From: Cercozoa sp. M6MM
Taxonomy: Eukaryota > Endomyxa: Ascetosporea
Strand: one strand, 5' to 3'
Assembly (NCBI GenBank): GCA_040357565.1
Contig: JBDODJ010000030.1
DNA length: 64,000 nucleotides
The notes under the pieces were generated by a model that was not told the DNA's origin, ran no database searches, and was given only the letters and a program-made list of their open reading frames with translations. The translations under genes and the position numbers were made by a program. Each line of letters begins with the position of its first letter. Position 1 is the stretch's first letter. Below, one piece after another: positions 52,993-64,000 of this stretch.

Positions 52993-53752
52993 TTGTGTGC
53001 AACTTAACTTGGCAGGTGATTGACCCGCGTGATCTCGTGGCGGCCGGAATCAAAGTCAATCGTTTCGTGCAGTACCCCGGGTACAGTATCCCGTCCTTCC
53101 AGTATCTGTTTGTCTGTGGAAGGGAATACACTTACTCTTTGCCGCAGTGACTACGTCATTTTGTACCCGGACACGTACCACAGCGGCTTCAACACCGGCC
53201 TCAACTGCGCTGTACCTTTCTGTATGTGGAGGGGGTAGTGGGGCATCAACTTTCTGTGTGCAGGAGTCAGTGAACTTTGCAACGGCCGAGTGGCTGCCGC
53301 ATGGCGATCGCGCACTGTCGCAGGTGCACCGACTCGTGCAGGAGAAGCTCTGCTTCTGTCGCAACAGCATCGCTTTCGCCTCAGATGGTTCTTTTGACCT
53401 TTTGATGTTCGGTTTCGTTTATTTTCTCTTGTGCTGGGGTCGCTAGACTCCTACCTGTACGTGCATGAACTGGTACGCCAGGAGATGCAGAAACGCAACG
53501 TACTTTTTTTTTACAAGTCTTTTGAGTCACTTCAATCTTGCACTAATTGTTGTGGTGACGTTAACTCCGCAGCTGCCAATCAAAACGGCAGCAGAACACT
53601 TGGCAGCATTTGAGGCTGACATGAAGGCTTGCAAGTACATTTGCATTGTTTTTTCTAAGAATTCTATCGATTATATTCTCGTTTATGAGCTTAGACGAAA
53701 GATCGAGGAGTATAACGCACGTGCCTTGCACTTGGAGCACCCGTACAGATGA
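50515..53752 (+). CDS. JmjC histone lysine demethylase, KDM4/KDM5-like
   Basis: Fe(II)/2-oxoglutarate-dependent chromatin demethylase. Start MPRRQRAKFTDS, followed by SDVLPVFQSARVRKD and GGWTKFLEDSQKQLGSDW, possibly a divergent JmjN region. PRGQSWASFWNQERIF, LSLDVLGLTNSISLRDFVEI and a Ser/Asp-rich linker follow. The JmjC domain has YYGSYGSSFQWHLE, giving the HxE iron ligands (His codon 52584-52586), DCDFFSVNFLHAGRPK, and VNRFVQYPGDYVILYPDTYH plus SGFN, with the third ligand His codon 53179-53181. NCAESVNFATAEWLPHG follows. The C-terminus KIEEYNARALHLEHPYR ends at TGA 53750-53752. Key ligands are intact. The C-terminal part resembles both KDM4 (NCAES) and KDM5 (TAxWLPxG). Introns hold CA and GT repeats, an AT-rich run near 51010-51055 and one N gap. 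Confidence 0.85.
52022..52149. repeat. CA microsatellite with 10-N gap
   Basis: Ns at 52069-52078 within CA repeats in an intron of the JmjC gene. Confidence 0.95.
52713..52761. repeat. CA microsatellite
   Basis: CA repeat in the intron right after the exon encoding NFLHAGRPK. Confidence 0.9.
52935..52990. repeat. GT microsatellite
   Basis: GT repeat in the next intron of the same gene, in the opposite orientation to the CA run about 200 bp upstream. Confidence 0.9.
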
Positions 53753-54154
53753 CGGCGCACGGGCGCAGGTGATTCTATGTTCTGTCAATTAAACGAAACA
53801 CTCCGTCTGTCCCGCCCGTCGCTTCAGCCCGCGGCCGCGAATTACCATGCACGCTAGCGCTACCGTACTTAGTTCAGTCTGCTACGCTAAGAACAGAAAC
53901 CAACTCCTATATACCCCTGCCCGCCCAGGATGTCCACTGCTTTTGAAGTTCCCCAGGACACCTTCAAGGTTGATATGTACGCTAGCGCCACAGTCCGTCA
54001 TAGAAGGAACTGGATTGATACAGAAAGCGTGCAATTCATCGCGCGATCGGATACATGTACGGTACCACCGGATCGAGTTTGATTGAATGTACGCTCGGTC
54101 ATCCATCGGATGGAAATTAAATAGAATCCCGCCACGCACCGCCGCGCACCGGCT
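53753..54154. other. Intergenic between convergent genes
   Basis: No gene seen. TGTACGCTAGCGC-like segments recur near 53847, 53977 and 54088, a weak local repeat. Confidence 0.35.
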
Positions 54155-59035
<4,881 letters not shown>

Positions 59036-59296
59036 CAATTGAATTGAGGACACCCACGCTCGCGATCGGCCTCGATCCGGTCCGCACGCCACACAGACAG
59101 AAAACACGCGGTTAGCCCGCACGAGTGCTCTAATTTCCGTTGGTCGTAGCTTCTCTTTTTTTTAAATTTTGCGGTCAACAACCGAACAATCGGCCACGCT
59201 GACGCAAATTATATCCAGTTGTTCCAAAGAACCAGACTACCTGCGGCAGCTGCCTTACACTGGTGGTTGGTTTAGCATAGTTTAGCGGAGGCTAGC

Positions 59297-60873
59297 TCAG
59301 TAACGTAAACTGCTATTTTCGCCTGCGGAAAGGCTTTCGCTGGCCGTGAGCGCCGCCAGCTCCGCGCTTTGGCTTGCTAGGACCGGTGCAAGACGCGACG
59401 TGTCGCTCATAGTAGGTTTTTTTCTGGTACTATTCAATCGGAGTAGATTTTGACACTGGCAATAAATAAAAAGGGAAAAATAAAGGTACAGTTTTCTGGC
59501 ACTTGGGACAGATCATCGGCGCCTTTTTCGCTGCTGTTGACGAAGATTTCGTTGGCTTTCTCAAGCCACCACCCTTGGCGGTGTGACTGCTGGAGCGACT
59601 GTTGCTTTTGCTGGGTGGAAGTGCTTTCGGCGGATTCTTGTCACGATGCTTCATCCAGTGAGACGCTTGCGCGTATCGGCTAAAGCAAGGTTGGAAGCAA
59701 ACTCAACATAAACACACAACAAAGAAGGCTAGGGTACAGTTTGGAATCTCGAGGTGCTGCCAAGAAGCCGTCTTTGTCGCCGTTGTCGCACAGATTAACT
59801 AGTGCGCGTTTCTTGTTTTGATTTTGACTGCAAAAAGAGAAACGCTGAAACAAATTTCATGTGTCCGGAAAGAAAAGATACCGAGCAAACTGAGCAACTG
59901 CGCTTTCGTTATGGTCATTGTTGTTGTTGTCGCTGTTGTTGTCGCCGTTGTTGTCATCGTTGCTGCCAGTAATGGCTCCGCCGAGGTTCGACACATTCGC
60001 AGGGGCCAGAAAAGCATAGCCATGTACGATATCGACATTGTTCAGCAGCAATTTCGTTCCTGGCTTTATCGCAAACGGCAGTGTTCGGTATTCGATGGCG
60101 ATGCTGCCAAACAACACTTTCAGATCAGAAGCTGGGCTGACTGTATGAACGGGGAAAATCAGTACAATCGCTGTTTGCCGTCAGTCACGACGAGACGTCG
60201 CATGGTGGTTCTCGTGATCCTTTGCTGCAGAAACAAGTCAGAAAAGTAGACAGCAATTCTTGAACAAAACTACCTCTTCTTCTTCCTCGGCGTTATCGGC
60301 GAATTTATCGATGAACTCAGGCTCGTGTGCCTTGCTGATGTCGCGAATCAACTCGACTTGCACCAAGGCCTGTTGGAACGTGCTTCAATCACAAATGTTA
60401 GTCACAAATTGAGTAAAATTACTTTCTTGATCGAAGCCATTCGCTGATCTGTCAACCTTGGCGGTAGCAGCGATCTGCTGACAGCAGCGCGCAGGTCGCT
60501 CACCAGCAACACATCCAGTATACGTGCTGCTGATGTCTGCGCAGACACTCTGTTCGCATGTGTTTTAGTTAAAAGAAGGTCACAACGCACCTCGACATCG
60601 CCAGGGACTACCAGTTCCGAACAAGCCTGCAACCAGTCGACACAAAGGCACACCGAGAGACGCTCAAAGCTGCGACGGACAGAACCAAAAAAACACAAAT
60701 GAAGCTGGCGCCAAAAAACGACACTAATTGCACTAACGCACTATTCCAGCAGCTCTGACTGCATCCAGAGACTGCATACACACGCTGGGTGCTGTCGAAA
60801 ATTTCAGGAGCACAGCACCGCCAAGCAGCTGAAAAACGTGAAACTCTCGACTTGGGAAATGAAAGATTGGCAT
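59297..60873 (-). CDS. RMI1: RMI1-like protein of the BLM/RecQ dissolvasome
   Basis: RMI1 partners a RecQ helicase and topoisomerase III to dissolve double Holliday junctions. Exons: ERLSVCLCVDWLQACSELVV; AARILDVLLVSDLRAAVSRS with LLPPRLTDQ; QALVQVELIRDISKAHEPEF; RTTMRRLVVTDGKQRLY; and LFGSIAIEYRTLPFAIKPGT with KLLLNNVDIVHGYAFLAP, the OB-fold core ending SNLGGAI. These match the RMI1 N-terminal domain in order. A low-complexity Asn/Asp run follows (coding NNDHN). A basic Ser/Lys tail has ICPKCQK. A 34-nt GTACCT...CCAG intron (59456-59489) would extend the protein to TGA 59297-59299; without splicing it stops at 59430. The start near ATG 60873 is uncertain. TDRD3 shares this fold, but no Tudor domain is seen. 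Confidence 0.75.
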
Positions 60874-61005
60874 TGGTATTTGTGCAAGGAGAAATCAAAT
60901 CCCTAGAAAATCCCTAGAACATGAGCGGGGAGTAGTGACTTGTGTTCCAGCATCTTTTCACTGTCGCAAAACATCATCGCGGCAGGTGCTAAGACGTCCA
61001 CAGAA

Positions 61006-61054
<49 letters not shown>

Positions 61055-61064
61055 NNNNNNNNNN

Positions 61065-61115
<51 letters not shown>

Positions 61116-61207
61116 TAAGTGGCCTGGTTTGTCGTCAGGATGACATTAGGGGAAGAGGTAATATATTTTAACACTTTGCTGCTTGTTCTAAGACCAGATT
61201 TTGGTGT
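60874..61207. repeat. Intergenic region dominated by a CA microsatellite with 10-N gap
   Basis: The CA run covers about 61010-61111 with Ns at 61055-61064. It lies between the presumed 5' end of the RMI1-like gene and the 3' end of the RRM gene. No coding sequence recognised. Confidence 0.85.
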
Positions 61208-63283
61208 TCATTGGTGAGCAATACTCCTGGATCTCGACAATTTATCCAGAGCCGGTTCAGCACCCCTTGGGTTACCGCTGAAATAGAACTTTACAATGCG
61301 TTCATGTGCTCGCCCAGATCGGATGATTGTCTGGTCGTAGCAGCGAGTCAAAATCTGGCATCTGGCTCCGATGTGCGCCGGCGTGAGCAGGTGATTGGAC
61401 ACCTTCAGCACTATAGTTTTAAAAAAAAAACACGCAAGCTTATCAGCTGTACCCCTCGAGTTGATTCCGAAAATCTGCAAGATCCCGCGGGCGTCACTGG
61501 TGAACTTGACAACAGCGTGGTGCTTCTCGATGAGTCCGATAAGTTTGGCGAAAGCGACTGCACGCAAAGGTACACAAGATTCAATTTTGTACAATGAACC
61601 AAAGGTACGAATGTCATCAACGGTGACGTCGAGGTACTCCAGCTGCGGGCCGAGCGACTGCTGCATCTCAGTGATGCTCACAGCAGGGCCAAGAAGTCCT
61701 TCGCGCTCTTCAGCCTGGTTGCGCTCGCTAATCTGCAGAACGCTATCGAGCAGCAAAGTCACAAACTGGCGCACGCGGTGTGGAGGCATGTGAAGCATCT
61801 TCGCTGGCGGGAGGTTTTCTTCGCCGGCCAGCACGCCCGAAATGTTTGCAAACACCATCAAGTTTCGGTCGCAATTTGTACTGAGAAACAAAACGACCAC
61901 TTCAATAAGCAACTGAGGTTAAATTTAAATTTAAACATACAAATCGGTGTGCTGGCGTAGCACTGTCAGCGAAAGGGCCTCCTCGCTGTCGCGTGGTCGA
62001 ATGCTCGACAGACTCGTGCTGTTGTCGAGCATTAAATTGAGCGCTCTCTTCGTGAAAGCAAAAGTAGTAAACCAACGTCAGTTCACAGCTATAAAATACG
62101 CTTTCTACCTGCAAAACCGATCGCTCTGTCATTCGCAGGTGTTGAATTTCTGTGTTGCCCAAAAGTGCGTCATCAGATGCCTTCTGAGGCGAGTCATCGA
62201 GTCGGACTCTCAAAGGCTGTGGCGGCACAGAAATTAAGCAGAAAGACTAGTAAAGACGAAAATAGTAAAGATTATTACCGTGGAAAGCTTGTGCTGGCCG
62301 AGATGCTTCGCTTCATGCAGTATTCTCACGGCGTAGGCGGCCTCGCGAGGAGAGCCAAAGACTGCTGTGCCGCGACGACCGATCTTAGCGCCTCTGGATG
62401 CTTTCAGTTCAAAGTTCAGCAAGTTGCCGCACGAGCGAAGAGCTTTTTCAACCACCTGAGCACAATCACCATGTGCAAGAACAGCACACACTCAAAGCTA
62501 CGGTATTGTACCTCAGTTGGAGTCTGTCCCGGAGCCTTTATGCGTACCGTGCAAGCAGGATTAGCTGTCACAATTACCGTGGCTGGTTCGTGAGTTTCAA
62601 ACGTGGTACGTCCGCGCGGTGTCGACACGGTTGACTCGCTACTGATTGAATGCACAGATGAGACTGGACTAGTAATTGTGTGTCGCGGAGGCAGCAACGA
62701 GCTCAGCGGCGAAACGCTATGCAAGAAAAACCGAAAATAGTCATTTCGTATACTAGAACTATATACATTACTTGTCAAAAACGGGAAGTCGCTCTTTGAT
62801 AAAGCAAGCAACCGCTGTGAGTTGTGGGTTGCTGCGACTCTTGACTCGCCTTCCACAAAGCAACTCTCCCTGTGAGACAAACCCACAGCGCGAAAAGGCA
62901 AACTGAAAGTTCACCTCAGCACTGGGAGAAGTGCTCTTGCGATCGACAGGTTGTGCAGGACCAGCCGGATGTCTTGATAACCTTGTTTCTCATTGAGGAC
63001 GAGTGTCGCTTCGCTCACAAACTCAATGTCGTCCACGAGGCGCACACATTCGACTGTGACAGCCGGAAAAGCATGCTACAAAACAGGTTACACCCAGACC
63101 CGATCCTCCATGCAAAGGACTTGATACCTCGAACCCCATAAACCGCTGCAGAAGCTCAGTCCGGCCAATAAGTATGATGTGCGCAAACTGCTCGCTTCCA
63201 AAAAGAACTTTGACAAACTGCTCGCTTCCAACGTCTGTCAGCTCGGCTGCTAATTTCTCGTCACAGGACACCACTAGCAACAT
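61208..63283 (-). CDS. RRM-like protein, otherwise unrecognised
   Basis: Start MLLVVSCDEKLAAELTDVGS with FVKVLFGSEQFAHIILIG. Then AVTVECVRLVDDIEFVSEAT and YQDIRLVLHNLSIARALLPV. A Ser/Thr/Pro-rich stretch (SPVSSVHSISSES) follows, then CTVRIKAPGQTPTE and EKALRSCGNLLNFELKASRG with RRGTAVFGSPREAAYAVRIL, which fits a degenerate RNA-recognition motif. LRMTERSVLQVE, SSIRPRDSEEALSLTVLRQ and HRVRQFVTLLLDSVLQISER follow. Then QLEYLDVTVDDIRTFG, AKLIGLIEKHHAVVKFTSDA, KVSNHLLTPAHIGARCQIL, and the end LDKLSRSRSIAHQ at 61208. The aromatic RNP residues are partly replaced, so the RRM call is tentative. Splice sites near 61400-61450 include a T10 tract. Confidence 0.5.
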
Positions 63284-63462
63284 TTTGCTAACTACGTGCC
63301 ATTCAAGCGAGATTAGGTGGTCGAGACCCCCTATGCCGAAGGACAGGGTTCCTGACCGTCATCATCCGGCGGAACCAGATAATTCTTTTGTTTTTTATTT
63401 TTTTTTCTTTTCGCTCTCCTCACACAGACTCGGAAGATTCCTTCGAAGATGACGCGCTGCTT

Positions 63463-64000
63463 TCACTCAACGGTGTCGTTTTGGCGACTTCTGGATGTGG
63501 ACCCGCTAAAGTCATGAAGTTGCTCCTGCAATTCTGCTTTTTCGAACACAGGCTCCTCTTTGCTGTGAGATGTGCTGGTGCATTTGACGCCAAAAGCTAC
63601 GACGAGGCAGATGCAGCATGAAGCAAGGATCAACAGTGGCACCAGCAATGCTATAGACACGTCTGAGTCATCGGAAGCCTGCGGGTTGTCCGCTTCGGGA
63701 GGAGAAGGCGTTGCTCCAGGGAGGGTGGTCGTTGTAGTGTTGGCAAGCGCCACACAAGCCGGGAAGCTTGGTGCCAGCAGCCCCGTTGAAGTCGAGCATC
63801 TCGGAATTGCCGCTCCGCTTGGGACACCAAAGTTCGGGTTGCATACAGGTGCGCATGGTTGGTCTGCCAGTACGATGGGGCCTTGGCAAGGAGCCCCATT
63901 CACAACGGTCGTGTTTCTGCACGCACTTGCGTTGTTTCATGAAGCTAAAGCATAGAAATAGAGTCTCTGATTTTTACACGTCGCTAATGTTGCATGCCGC
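63463..64000 (-). CDS. Type I membrane protein, C-terminal part
   Basis: The visible exon encodes an extracellular part with paired cysteines (SACRNTTVVNGAPCQGP; DQPCAPVCNPNFGVPSGAAI; FPACVALANTTTTTLPG), a Pro/Ser/Asp stem, one membrane segment (SIALLVPLLILASCCICLVV) and a cytoplasmic tail with EKAELQEQLHDFSGSTSRSR, ending QNDTVE at 63463. The exon starts after ...CTTTAG at about 63952. A further upstream exon (CNISD) runs towards the window edge, so the N-terminus is missing. The Cys spacing with GxxSGAxIPxC recalls repeat domains of some protist surface proteins such as sushi-like modules; this is not firm. Confidence 0.6.

Overview
The window is nuclear DNA from a compact, intron-rich microbial eukaryote. 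Every multi-exon gene I could trace is broken by short spliceosomal introns, from 34-35 nt upward. Intergenic gaps are tens to a few hundred bases. There are long CA, GT and GATA microsatellites, and scaffold gaps of 10 or 100 N. I cannot place the species. Several small secreted cysteine-rich proteins would fit a protist such as an oomycete-like stramenopile, but that is a guess.

Layout. 1-9,100: the end of an unknown gene, MAD2, a divergent pair of small secreted cysteine-rich proteins, a small unknown protein, an ABHD17-like hydrolase and a TBC1D13-like Rab GAP. 9,285-16,075: a complete separase gene. 16,209-24,502: a membrane protein with a CPEPVQ repeat, a small acidic protein, a protein with two RVxF-type motifs, an OGFr-domain protein and a mitochondrial 2-oxoglutarate/malate-type carrier. 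25,011-36,800: a predicted secreted coiled-coil protein, a bromodomain-NET protein, a cysteine-rich protein with a GPI-signal-like tail, a small helical protein, two unrecognised genes and ribosomal protein uL13. 36,802-47,800: a polytopic glycoprotein, an NRDE2-like protein, a class 3 lipase partly lost in an N gap, and two unknown genes that meet tail to tail. 48,183-64,000: a helical protein, a JmjC demethylase, a very large helical-repeat protein, RMI1, an RRM protein and the end of a type I membrane protein.

Chromosome biology recurs: MAD2 (spindle checkpoint), separase (cohesin cleavage), RMI1 (dissolution of recombination intermediates), BET and JmjC chromatin proteins, and NRDE2. They do not form an operon-like system. 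The least explained items are the small secreted or cell-surface proteins, the CPEPVQ membrane protein, a 10-bp palindrome present nine times, C-rich tracts in introns that mostly follow the sense strand, and a 142-bp inverted-repeat element.

Exon boundaries were read by eye. Gene ends are usually firm. Starts and internal splice sites are provisional where stated.
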